This document shows, one piece after another, positions 32,855-40,041 of a stretch of DNA of 40,041 nt (its first letter is position 1; the number at the start of each line of letters is the position of its first letter). The translations under genes were made by a program, and so were the position numbers. This DNA is from Candidatus Poseidonia sp. Its GTDB lineage: Archaea > Thermoplasmatota > Poseidoniia > Poseidoniales > Poseidoniaceae. The DNA is taken from positions 1 to 40,041 of the forward strand of contig JAUREJ010000001.1 in NCBI GenBank assembly GCA_030827475.1, in the 5' to 3' direction. The notes under the pieces are model-generated. The model made no database searches. It had not been told where the DNA came from and saw nothing but the letters and a program-made list of their open reading frames with translations.

Positions 32855-33568
32855 TTAGTTCATCTCGTCGAGCCACATGTTGACAAGACCGGGAAGGAGT
32901 TCGCCCGCTGCACCGAGGTGAACTTCGTCGAATGCGTCGATGTTCGCCGGTGGTTCAGCGTTGACCAGAACGGTTTGCGCCCCGGCCTGCTTGGCTGCGT
33001 CCACCAGACCTGCGGCTGGATAAACATGTCCGGAACTACCGACCACGAGGAAAACATCGCATCGGAGGACGGCATCGTAAATCATCTCCATTCCGAGCGG
33101 CATCTCGCCAAACCAAACCACGTCGGGACGCATGCGTTGTGGCGACGAACAGCAGTTGCAGGAAACAAACCCATCCCCGAGAGATGCTTCGTCCATGCGA
33201 TGTTCGCTTCGGCCACTGACCTCGCAACGGAGCGTGAGCAGTTGTCCGTGCATGTGGTGAACATCCTCGCTCCCACCGCGTTCGTGAAGGTCGTCGACGT
33301 TTTGCGTGATGAGAACCGTTTCCTCGCACTCTCGCTGAAGCCGAGCGAGGGCGATGTGAGCAGGGTTTGGTGCAACTTCGTTCAACTGGCGGCGGCGTTC
33401 TTGGTAAAATCGCCACACCTTCTCGGGGTCAGCCGCCCAACCTTCGGGGGTCGCCACCTCCTCAATGCGATGGTTTTCCCACAATCCGTCGTTGTCTCGG
33501 AACGTTCGCACGCCCGATTCTGCCGATATGCCTGCGCCGGTCAACACCACAACTCGCTTTTGTTTCAT
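32855..33568 (-). CDS. cobB: NAD-dependent deacylase, sirtuin (CobB-like)
   Basis: A 237-residue Sir2-family enzyme that removes acyl groups from lysines while consuming NAD. TGAGISAESGVRTFRDNDGLW, LITQNVDDLHERGG with the NAD-binding Asn-Asp, and the catalytic His in HMHGQL are clear. The FYQERRRQL segment carries the Tyr-x-x-Arg pair that lets class III sirtuins take succinyl and malonyl groups. RCEVSG lacks one zinc cysteine, and CNCCSSPQRMRPDVVWFGEMPLGM follows bacterial CobB almost word for word, so transfer from bacteria is likely. The start is at MKQKRVVVLTG. Targets are unknown; Alba, 20 kb away, is a known sirtuin target in another archaeon. Confidence 0.93.
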   Translation of the reverse strand: MKQKRVVVLTGAGISAESGVRTFRDNDGLWENHRIEEVATPEGWAADPEKVWRFYQERRRQLNEVAPNPAHIALARLQRECEETVLITQNVDDLHERGGSEDVHHMHGQLLTLRCEVSGRSEHRMDEASLGDGFVSCNCCSSPQRMRPDVVWFGEMPLGMEMIYDAVLRCDVFLVVGSSGHVYPAAGLVDAAKQAGAQTVLVNAEPPANIDAFDEVHLGAAGELLPGLVNMWLDEMN

Positions 33569-33651
33569 AGGCGCTCCCGAGTCGTGAGGGTTTTTCAAAT
33601 CAAGAGCCGTTCATGTTGGCGCGTTTTTCACAACATCGGTTGGTGATGAAC

Positions 33652-34830
33652 CTACAACTCGGCCACGCGAAGAAGCCTCGTCGTGCGGAATCCCTGCAGA
33701 ATCTTGACAAAGCGTTTGGAATGGAAGGCTTGGTCCAATCCTTCATCACCGGTATCGATTCGGACCGCCTCAAGACCGATGAGTTTTGACGGCGTGGCAA
33801 CGCCCAAAATGTTGTTCTGGCCGATGCACCGCAAGACATCAGGTGAAAGTTGAAGGTTCCCTCTTCCGATCAAAAAGCCTTGACCGCCCATCGGGGAAAG
33901 AAGGAGGAGAAGAGGGCGTTGTTCTCCCGAAGCGTCGACGTGGCCACCGATGATGTCCAGAAGTGCGGCTTCGTTCAAGTCGGTGTGCAACGATTCGGCA
34001 TGCTGGACGTCAATGCCGAGGAGCGTGAGTTCAAGATCGAGATGCTCGCCCATCCGGCGCAAGGTACCGCCGCTGCCCCAAACCACCATCAAGTCCGGTT
34101 CGTCTTCCAGCAAGACGGCGACGTGCTTGGCCAAGCCTTCAATGGTGTCTTCCTCGCTTACCCGCTCAACTTGCTCTTTTGCTCCCTGCATGAACCGAGG
34201 AGAGGAGGGCGTCCACGCCTCGCCGTACATCCGGACCTTCCATTCGCCTTGGGAGTAGACATCTTCGTCGAGGTCCATGACTTCGGTGATCGCCGTGCGG
34301 AGGTCCCCGATGGCGTAGGCCAGGACCACTTCGGCCGCCGCCTTGGGGGTCGTCGCAAAACAACCGGAGTGCATTTTCACGCCCCCTGGAACCCCGATGA
34401 GCGCCGTTTTCATGGCCTCAGGGCCGCAGGTTTCGAGCGCGTTCACGATGTCTCTCGTCGTGCCGTCACCACCGGCGTAGAGGATGGCATCCACCTGCTG
34501 AGCGACCAATTCTTGGACGAGGCGGGCGGTGTCCGAAGGCGTGGTCGTGTCGGGTGTGGCTTCGGTCCACGTGTTGAGAAAAGAGGACGATTCAGGCGCC
34601 CATGCAGAACCCATCCGGCCCATCCAACCGACCAAAGTCACGGTGGTGGAGGTACGGTTGAGCGAGGAGGTGGCCAAGGTATCAAGATGTTCCAAACACC
34701 GTTGCATGCGCGGGCCAGCCCGGTCTTGAGCCCCTGCTGCACGGGCTTCCGCTGCCCGACCGTCGCTGCCCTTGAACCCCAATTTCCCGCCCAGGCCTGC
34801 ATCGGGATTCACCACCAAGCCGAGGCGCAT
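33652..34830 (-). CDS. ATP-NAD kinase/AcoX-family protein
   Basis: A 392-residue protein of the NAD-kinase-related family often annotated ATP-NAD kinase or AcoX-like (COG3199). It begins MRLGLVVNPDAGLGGK, carries the phosphate-binding YAGGDGTTRD near residue 155, then IGVPGGVKMHSG, and a C-terminal GRGNLQLSP and IGLEAVRIDTGD. Family members are predicted to phosphorylate NAD or a similar substrate, but few have been tested. The start at 34830 is fixed by the N-terminal strand; an upstream ATG at 34899 adds an unconserved extension. It is 83 bases upstream of the sirtuin gene on the same strand, so an NAD-related theme is possible but unproven. Confidence 0.82.
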   Translation of the reverse strand: MRLGLVVNPDAGLGGKLGFKGSDGRAAEARAAGAQDRAGPRMQRCLEHLDTLATSSLNRTSTTVTLVGWMGRMGSAWAPESSSFLNTWTEATPDTTTPSDTARLVQELVAQQVDAILYAGGDGTTRDIVNALETCGPEAMKTALIGVPGGVKMHSGCFATTPKAAAEVVLAYAIGDLRTAITEVMDLDEDVYSQGEWKVRMYGEAWTPSSPRFMQGAKEQVERVSEEDTIEGLAKHVAVLLEDEPDLMVVWGSGGTLRRMGEHLDLELTLLGIDVQHAESLHTDLNEAALLDIIGGHVDASGEQRPLLLLLSPMGGQGFLIGRGNLQLSPDVLRCIGQNNILGVATPSKLIGLEAVRIDTGDEGLDQAFHSKRFVKILQGFRTTRLLRVAEL

Positions 34831-34929
34831 GGTGGACGGTCTTGTCGCTCCCTCAAAAAGACCCGCGAAGCAAATCCACGCTGGAACCACACAACCCACC
34901 CCAGCCTTCTTGAGCAGAACCGTTCATTC

Positions 34930-35256
34930 ATGACCATGAAGGGGCCCCCGAACGCCAAACCCAACTTAGACGACGTCCTCGCACGGGACTTCGCTGAACT
35001 CAAGGTTGGGGAAAAGAACATCATGACCAAAACCGAACCTGCAGCGGACACGCCACAGGAGGAAACCGTTCAACGTCCTATCGCTTACAACCAGCCCATC
35101 AACGCCGTGGAAGACCGCCCGTCCTTTTCGGTGCCAGCACCACCCACCGAGAACAAGGCCGATGACAAGGAGGCGGGCGATGACAAATCTGCAGAGCAGC
35201 AAATCCTCCCCACCCCCACAAATACGATCGGTGACGACTTTGATGTTGCCTGGTAA
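34930..35256 (+). CDS. small acidic, probably disordered protein
   Basis: A 108-residue hydrophilic protein, rich in Pro, Glu, Asp, Lys and Thr, without membrane helices or a known domain. It starts MTMKGPPN (ATG 34930, or 34936) and ends IGDDFDVAW. A short helix around NLDDVLARDFAEL and two short conserved-looking hydrophobic motifs (PIAYNQPINAV near the middle, FDVAW at the end) look like binding motifs in an otherwise disordered chain. It is divergent from the NAD-kinase-like gene and lies 74-80 bases upstream of thrS on the same strand, so it may be cotranscribed with it. I do not know its function. Confidence 0.55.
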   Translation: MTMKGPPNAKPNLDDVLARDFAELKVGEKNIMTKTEPAADTPQEETVQRPIAYNQPINAVEDRPSFSVPAPPTENKADDKEAGDDKSAEQQILPTPTNTIGDDFDVAW

Positions 35257-35301
35257 ACCCTTGCAAGGTGATGAAGCATGCGCGGGATTCATAGCGAGGG
35301 T

Positions 35302-35320
35302 TCAACCCCATAGGGGTTGA
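35302..35320 (+). promoter_or_regulatory. perfect 8-bp hairpin in the thrS leader
   Basis: TCAACCCC (35302-35309) and GGGGTTGA (35313-35320) pair perfectly across an ATA loop. The hairpin ends 16 bases before the thrS ATG and 9 bases before its GGTGA ribosome-binding site. A T-run is absent, so a plain terminator for the preceding gene is unlikely. It could control translation initiation. Confidence 0.45.
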
Positions 35321-35336
35321 CGGAGAAACGGTGACC

Positions 35337-37361
35337 ATGACCCTGATCAACATCACGCTCCCGGACGGAACGGTCAACGAGTACGCCGCGGGCATCACCT
35401 GTGCTGAAGTCATCACCGATGCCCTCGGCAAGAAACACGGTTGCGTGGCGGCCAAGGTGGACGGAACGGAACGAGACATGTCCCACACCCTTACCGAAGC
35501 ATGTTCGGTCGAGGGAATTGCAGCTGAATCCGAGGAAGGCATGCACATCTTGCGGCATTCAGCCGCCCACCTGCTGGCCCAAGCCGTGATGGCCCTGTAC
35601 CCCGGCGCCTTGCCCACCATCGGGCCCGCCATTGACCGAGGCTTCTACTACGATTTCGCGATGGACCCTATCGCCGAAACCGACCTCAAGGCCATCGAGA
35701 AGAAGATGCAGGAATTGGCTCGGAAAAACCTGACCGTTGAGCGTGTTGAACTCGACCAAGATAGCCTCAGAGAACATTTTGAACACAACCCCTACAAGGT
35801 GGAAATCATCGATGATAAACTGGAAGCTGGCGATGGGTCCACCATCTACAAGCAAGGGGAATGGTACGATTTGTGTTTGGGACCGCACGTCCCCAACACC
35901 GCCCGCTTGATGTTTGTGAAATTGACCTCGGTTTCCTCAGCGTATTGGCGAGGCGACCAATCGAGGGAACAACTTGTCCGGATTTACGGATTGGTTGAAC
36001 CGACCAAGGAAGCGTTGAAAGAAACGCTGGACCGCATGGAAGAAGCCAAGAAACGAGACCATCGGAAATTGGGCAAGGACCTCCAACTCTTTCACATCGA
36101 CGAGGATGTCGGCCAAGGGCTCATTCTGTGGACGCCTCGCGGTGCGGTGATTCGTCAGGAACTTCAGGACTTCATTGCTCACCACCTTCGCCGGCAAGGC
36201 TACGCTCAGGTGTTCACCCCGCACATCGGGAAGTTGGACCTGTACCGCACCTCGGGCCACTTCCCCTACTATCAAGAATCCCAGTATCCGCCGCTGGTGG
36301 AACGCGATTTGATGCTCAAACTTGCGGACGAAGGCTGCACGTGCAGTGAATTGTCCAACCTCATGAAAACGGGCGACATTGACGGCTACATGCTCAAGCC
36401 GATGAATTGCCCTCACCACGTCAAAATCTATTCCAGCCAAGCCCGCTCCTACCGCAACCTCCCCCTGCGTCTTGCAGAGTTTGGCACCGTGTACCGTTGG
36501 GAACAATCGGGTGAAATTTCGGGGATGACCCGTGTGCGAGGTTTCACCCAAGACGATGCCCACCTGTTCGTGACCGAAGACCAAATCGCCGAGGAGGTGC
36601 TGGGCTGCATCGAGTTGGTTCAAATCATCTTTGAGAAACTCGGTATGGAGGATTACCGGGTACGAGTCGGCTTGCGCGACCCCGATTCAACCAAGTATGT
36701 TGGGGACCCTGCACGCTGGGACAAAGCCGAGGATGCGTGCAGAGCCGCCGCCGCTTCCTTGGGCGTGAAATGGACCGAAGAGCAGGGCGAAGCAGCGTTC
36801 TACGGTCCGAAAATCGACTTCGTCGTCAAAGATGTCATCGGACGGGAATGGCAACTCGGAACCGTCCAGGTCGACTACAACTTGCCAGAGCGCTTTGATT
36901 TGACCTACAAGGGAAGCGACGGCGAACTCCATCGTCCCGTCATGATCCACCGGGCGCCCTTTGGCTCCATGGAACGTTTCTGCGGCGTGCTCATTGAACA
37001 TTTTGCTGGCCGTTTCCCCACATGGCTCACGCCGACGCACTGTCACATCATCACCATTCGAGGCGAACACAAAGCCTACGCCGAAAGGGTTGCGCAGGTC
37101 TTGCGAGACCGCGGTGCGCGGGTGGAGGTTGACGATTCGGACAACAACATCATGAAGAAAATTCGCAACCATCGAAAACTCCAACCCGCCTACATGGTGA
37201 TTCTGGGCGACGGGGAGATGGAAAACGAAACGGTGAGTCTGCGCGCCCGGAACGGAGACCAGGTCGCCGACATTCCGCTGCAGGATTTCGTTGACCGATT
37301 GATGCTTGAAATCGAAACCAAAGTGAGTCAACCCGCCTTGGTACCGAACCAACAAGAGTGA
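35337..37361 (+). CDS. thrS: threonyl-tRNA synthetase, bacterial type
   Basis: A 674-residue class II synthetase that charges tRNA-Thr. In order: a TGS domain (1-60), the SAD editing domain with HILRHSAAHLLAQAV and the later DLCLGPHVPNT, the catalytic core (about 245-545) with zinc ligands in MNCPHH, downstream His residues, RWEQSGEISGMTRVRGFTQDDAH and HRAPFGSMERF, and a C-terminal anticodon-binding domain. Most archaeal ThrRS instead carry a D-aminoacyl-deacylase-like N-terminus, so this is the bacterial form, probably acquired. An insertion of about 30 residues with a CTCSELSN segment precedes MNCPHH. The start at MTLINITL (ATG 35337) follows GGTGACC; an in-frame GTG at 35331 is less likely. 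Confidence 0.96.
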   Translation: MTLINITLPDGTVNEYAAGITCAEVITDALGKKHGCVAAKVDGTERDMSHTLTEACSVEGIAAESEEGMHILRHSAAHLLAQAVMALYPGALPTIGPAIDRGFYYDFAMDPIAETDLKAIEKKMQELARKNLTVERVELDQDSLREHFEHNPYKVEIIDDKLEAGDGSTIYKQGEWYDLCLGPHVPNTARLMFVKLTSVSSAYWRGDQSREQLVRIYGLVEPTKEALKETLDRMEEAKKRDHRKLGKDLQLFHIDEDVGQGLILWTPRGAVIRQELQDFIAHHLRRQGYAQVFTPHIGKLDLYRTSGHFPYYQESQYPPLVERDLMLKLADEGCTCSELSNLMKTGDIDGYMLKPMNCPHHVKIYSSQARSYRNLPLRLAEFGTVYRWEQSGEISGMTRVRGFTQDDAHLFVTEDQIAEEVLGCIELVQIIFEKLGMEDYRVRVGLRDPDSTKYVGDPARWDKAEDACRAAAASLGVKWTEEQGEAAFYGPKIDFVVKDVIGREWQLGTVQVDYNLPERFDLTYKGSDGELHRPVMIHRAPFGSMERFCGVLIEHFAGRFPTWLTPTHCHIITIRGEHKAYAERVAQVLRDRGARVEVDDSDNNIMKKIRNHRKLQPAYMVILGDGEMENETVSLRARNGDQVADIPLQDFVDRLMLEIETKVSQPALVPNQQE

Positions 37362-37367
37362 TCTGGC

Positions 37368-39896
37368 ATGAGTTCACCCGTCATCATCCAAGGATATTCC
37401 ACAGCGATGCTGGGGCCCTTGGTGTTGGCCTTCCTTGCGGCTTGGTTCTTTTGGAATAACGTCGTCCCGAGGCAACTCAAAGGCTTGCAAGTCGCCTTCC
37501 AAACCGGAACGAAGACCTACGAAGTTCACCGAATCACGACCACGGTCGATGACGTCAAACGCTTGTTGGCTCAACGAGGCACGCGATTTGGCGTGGTGTC
37601 CTACTTGATGGCCTTAAGCGGCAGCCTCATCCTGTTGTTTGAGTTCTTCAACTTTCGAGGTGGAAACGCCACCGGATACCACGCACCTTCGGTGGCTTTT
37701 GCGCTGATGCTCATCGTTTTGCCCGCCGTGGTGTCCAGCGGGACATCCCTCGGGGCACAGGTCATTCAGCCAATGGGTGTCAGTCGAGCGACCCTGCAAA
37801 ACAGCACCAAGGCCCGATCTGTGGCCTACGTGGCCTTGACGGTGGCATGGCTCGCCCTCACCGTAGCCGTCAATGCTGTTCTTGAGGCACAAAACGTCTC
37901 GCAGACCAACCGATACAGCATCGTTGCCTTCGTTGCCTTCTCGCCAGCCGTGCTCGCCTATGGACGAATTTTGGGCTCGGCCTGGTACGCTTTGAAACAA
38001 TCTTCGAAACAAATCGCCAACGGCGGCAGTTCCCCTTTCCACAACCATCTGCCCAACGCCCGGCAGCAGTTCATTGCGCAAGTGGTGCATCTCAACCTGG
38101 TGGCGATGCCGTTTGTCGCCCTCAACACCTTGATTTCGCTGGTGGTCTTGCTCTGGGACCCGACCATGTTCACGCATTCCGACCGGGTGCTCAGCCTCCC
38201 TGAGTACCGGCCCCAAACCACCTACATGGAAGAGGGAGGCTTGCTGGGCTTTGCCCTTATCGAACTCTTTTCCAACATTCCTCAAGCGGGTATTCGAGTC
38301 CCCATCGTCACCACGCTGTTGCTGTTCCTGCTCTTGAACGTCGCCGCTATTGGCTTCCTCTTCGTTTACGAAGTCGCAAGGATTCTCTTTCTCGACGTCC
38401 AGGACATCTCGGGCGTTGGCGGGATTCGCCTTGCTGACAGCCGTTTGTTGCGGGCCGAGCCGATGCAACAAGCCAACGTGCTCAACTTCTGCTTTACGGG
38501 ATTTGCCGGCCAATCCATGCTCTTGTTGGCCTTGGCCATGATCACTTTTTGGGACTCAAGTTTCTTGCCTCAAGGTGCTGAATGCGGTTCTTGGGAAGCA
38601 AGCGTCTGCACGGTGATGGAAAAAGACACGTTGGAGCAGTTGACCTGGATGCTCGCCTCCGGCGGCCAGGTCGCGTTCTTGGCGATTTGGGCCTTGTCGT
38701 GGCGACGAGCCGGACAACTTGACGAAATCACTTTTGACGCATCGATGGACGAGGACAGAACTCGCTTGCGGGGCATGAGCGACATGATTTACCTCAAGCA
38801 GCGGCAGGTTGAGGAACTGGTCGCCGCCGACGAGTGGACAACTGCCATTCAACGGTATGAGGCCATGTCTCAAGGAAGAGAAGAGATGTTGATTGGCCTT
38901 GACATGGTTCGTCAAACCAAAGCCAGCATGATGCTCAAAGCCGCCATGGGTTGTTGGGACGAGGCCGAAGAACTCGCCGTGAACCTGCTTGCCCTTCAAG
39001 GAGGCCGAGATGCCCAGATTTCGCGCTTGGTGCTTTGCGCTGCGAGTTTAGCACAACAGGACTATCGTGAAGCCTTACCGAGGCTCAACCTGCTGACCAA
39101 CGACGATGTGGAAGCCGTCCGTTTGAAGTGGGTTGCGAGCCTGTTCTCGCCCAAGATTAAACTCGATGAAGAAGCACGGTCAATGTTGAGTGTTGACCCG
39201 CTCACGAAAGATAACATCCGCATGCTGGAGCGTTATGCTGGGTTCGAAATACGCATGAGCGAGCGAACACCGAGAACGCCGGCCCAAAGAGCCATGTTCC
39301 TCGCCGACATTGGTCGAATGCGCCTCTTTGGCCGGAGCGAGGAAGCGCTCAACCACCTTGAACGTCATCTGAGCGCTGCAGAAGCCGAGGGTTGGGTGCA
39401 AGGCCACTTGGTCAAAGCCCTGCTCAATCATGACGACGGTCGAACCCTGACGGCCCTTTCAACCTTGGAAAAGCTGGCAAAGGAACATCCACGCGACCCC
39501 AACGTGAAGACCGTGATGATGCAGTTCGCCCGGAAGGGGAAGGTCCCCTTGCCGTCTTCAGAACCGACAAATATTGAATGGGCCTGCGACCAAGAAACCG
39601 ATTGGCGGTTGCAATGGAGCCGTCACAACGTCAAGATCCCGCCCGTTCTGGACAACGACGACCTCAAGGCCCACGCCCTCCAAAACAACGCTTGGACGGC
39701 GTTGTTAACCCCTGATGCCCGGAAGGCTTTGAAGAGCAAAAACGGTCATCGCGCCTTGCGCTCCGAGCTGCCATTGGGGCTTTACACCCACCTCGCTGGC
39801 ATCGTGGTCACCGTTGGGGGTATGCCCGTTGACCTGGGACTGCCTGCCTCGTATCAGCACGAACAGGCGGTCAAAGCCGGCTTGCTGAACCTTTGA
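37368..39896 (+). CDS. polytopic membrane protein with C-terminal helical-repeat domain
   Basis: An 842-residue protein of no family I recognise. About nine membrane helices occupy residues 12-450, interrupted by loops of 30-60 residues. A long cytoplasmic domain (about 455-842) follows, made of paired helices with TPR-like spacing: LVAADEWTTAIQRYEAM, AAMGCWDEAEELAVNLLAL, LAQQDYREALPRLNLL, and SEEALNHLERHL. TPR-like repeats usually hold protein partners, so the protein may be a membrane-bound assembly platform; this is inference. The final 100 residues are less repetitive. It begins 6 bases after the thrS stop and is almost certainly cotranscribed with it, though the link may only be genome compaction. 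Confidence 0.75.
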   Translation: MSSPVIIQGYSTAMLGPLVLAFLAAWFFWNNVVPRQLKGLQVAFQTGTKTYEVHRITTTVDDVKRLLAQRGTRFGVVSYLMALSGSLILLFEFFNFRGGNATGYHAPSVAFALMLIVLPAVVSSGTSLGAQVIQPMGVSRATLQNSTKARSVAYVALTVAWLALTVAVNAVLEAQNVSQTNRYSIVAFVAFSPAVLAYGRILGSAWYALKQSSKQIANGGSSPFHNHLPNARQQFIAQVVHLNLVAMPFVALNTLISLVVLLWDPTMFTHSDRVLSLPEYRPQTTYMEEGGLLGFALIELFSNIPQAGIRVPIVTTLLLFLLLNVAAIGFLFVYEVARILFLDVQDISGVGGIRLADSRLLRAEPMQQANVLNFCFTGFAGQSMLLLALAMITFWDSSFLPQGAECGSWEASVCTVMEKDTLEQLTWMLASGGQVAFLAIWALSWRRAGQLDEITFDASMDEDRTRLRGMSDMIYLKQRQVEELVAADEWTTAIQRYEAMSQGREEMLIGLDMVRQTKASMMLKAAMGCWDEAEELAVNLLALQGGRDAQISRLVLCAASLAQQDYREALPRLNLLTNDDVEAVRLKWVASLFSPKIKLDEEARSMLSVDPLTKDNIRMLERYAGFEIRMSERTPRTPAQRAMFLADIGRMRLFGRSEEALNHLERHLSAAEAEGWVQGHLVKALLNHDDGRTLTALSTLEKLAKEHPRDPNVKTVMMQFARKGKVPLPSSEPTNIEWACDQETDWRLQWSRHNVKIPPVLDNDDLKAHALQNNAWTALLTPDARKALKSKNGHRALRSELPLGLYTHLAGIVVTVGGMPVDLGLPASYQHEQAVKAGLLNL

Positions 39897-40041
39897 TCAG
39901 ATTCGGCGACGCAGACGCTCCATCGCAGCATCGGCTTCAGCCAACCCCTCCAGGCAGGCCTCAATTTTACTCACGCCGAGCATGGATTCAGCTTCAGCGA
40001 TGGCTTGCTCGCACGCACGACGGTCCTCGTCTTGAACGCCG
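39897..40041 (-). CDS. 3' end of an unidentified minus-strand gene (partial)
   Basis: The last 47 codons of a gene entering from the right edge, ending at TGA (39897-39899), directly against the stop of the convergent membrane gene. The peptide is a helical, Ala/Glu/Arg-rich stretch (CEQAIAEAESMLGV, then LEGLAEADAAMERLRRRI), likely a coiled coil or helical-repeat end. It is too short to name. Confidence 0.6.
   Translation of the reverse strand, partial: GVQDEDRRACEQAIAEAESMLGVSKIEACLEGLAEADAAMERLRRRI

Noticed and set aside
33850-34929. Long in-frame 5' extension of the small acidic protein gene
   Set aside because: It is antisense to the NAD-kinase-like gene, and the acidic protein begins naturally at the ATG at 34930.
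1-40041. CRISPR arrays, transposons, integrases or phage genes
   Set aside because: I saw no regularly spaced repeats, terminal inverted repeats with a transposase, or phage-type proteins on either strand.

Overview
The window looks like a gene-dense piece of a marine planktonic euryarchaeon, most likely Candidatus Poseidoniales (Marine Group II) or a close relative. Archaeal signs are a group II (thermosome-type) chaperonin, Alba, deoxyhypusine synthase, a stand-alone Bud32 kinase, TATA-like boxes, GGTGA/GGAG ribosome-binding sites and a tRNA gene with no encoded CCA. They are mixed with bacterial-type genes (DnaK, TGS-domain ThrRS, a CobB-like sirtuin), a mixture known from that group. The assignment is inference from gene content; no rRNA gene is present.

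Layout. 1-3375: an uncertain left edge, then on the minus strand a UPF0200 P-loop kinase-like gene and an ABC-2 exporter pair. 3470-9087: enoyl-CoA hydratase (+), a basic orphan protein with a long structured leader (-), a two-helix membrane protein and an ITPase (-), a CrcB/Fluc fluoride channel (+), quinolinate synthase (-) and Bud32 (+). 9078-12989 (-): a PAP2/Aur1-like membrane enzyme fused to an external domain, DUF971, a cysteine-free Mrp-family ATPase and a small membrane protein. 13051-13900: ArsC-like phosphatase/reductase, Alba and tRNA-Gly(GCC). 13967-19505 (-): a 1027-residue surface protein, then a tight agmatinase / AdoMet decarboxylase / deoxyhypusine synthase operon. 19679-27581 (+): a small conserved protein, a secreted M14 carboxypeptidase, an M17 aminopeptidase, and a chaperone cluster of an Hsp20-like protein, DnaK and a divergent chaperonin. 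27612-29183 (-): an AT-richer two-gene membrane operon. 29418-34830: threonine dehydrogenase-like enzyme (-), CTP synthase (+), a candidate b-haem membrane protein, a sirtuin and an NAD-kinase-like protein (all -). 34930-40041: a disordered small protein, ThrRS and a large membrane/helical-repeat protein (+), and the 3' end of a minus-strand gene.

The genes read as core metabolism, protein quality control and cell surface of a protein-degrading heterotroph. Intergenic space is minimal and several convergent genes overlap by 10-13 bases. I see no CRISPR array, insertion sequence, integrase, phage gene or rRNA. The points most worth following are the cysteine-free Mrp ATPase beside a DUF971 protein with a CCCC metal-site pattern (a split HCF101-like layout), the chaperone cluster whose chaperonin has an altered ATP loop, the PAP2-external-domain fusion, and structured leaders ahead of thrS and the basic orphan gene.
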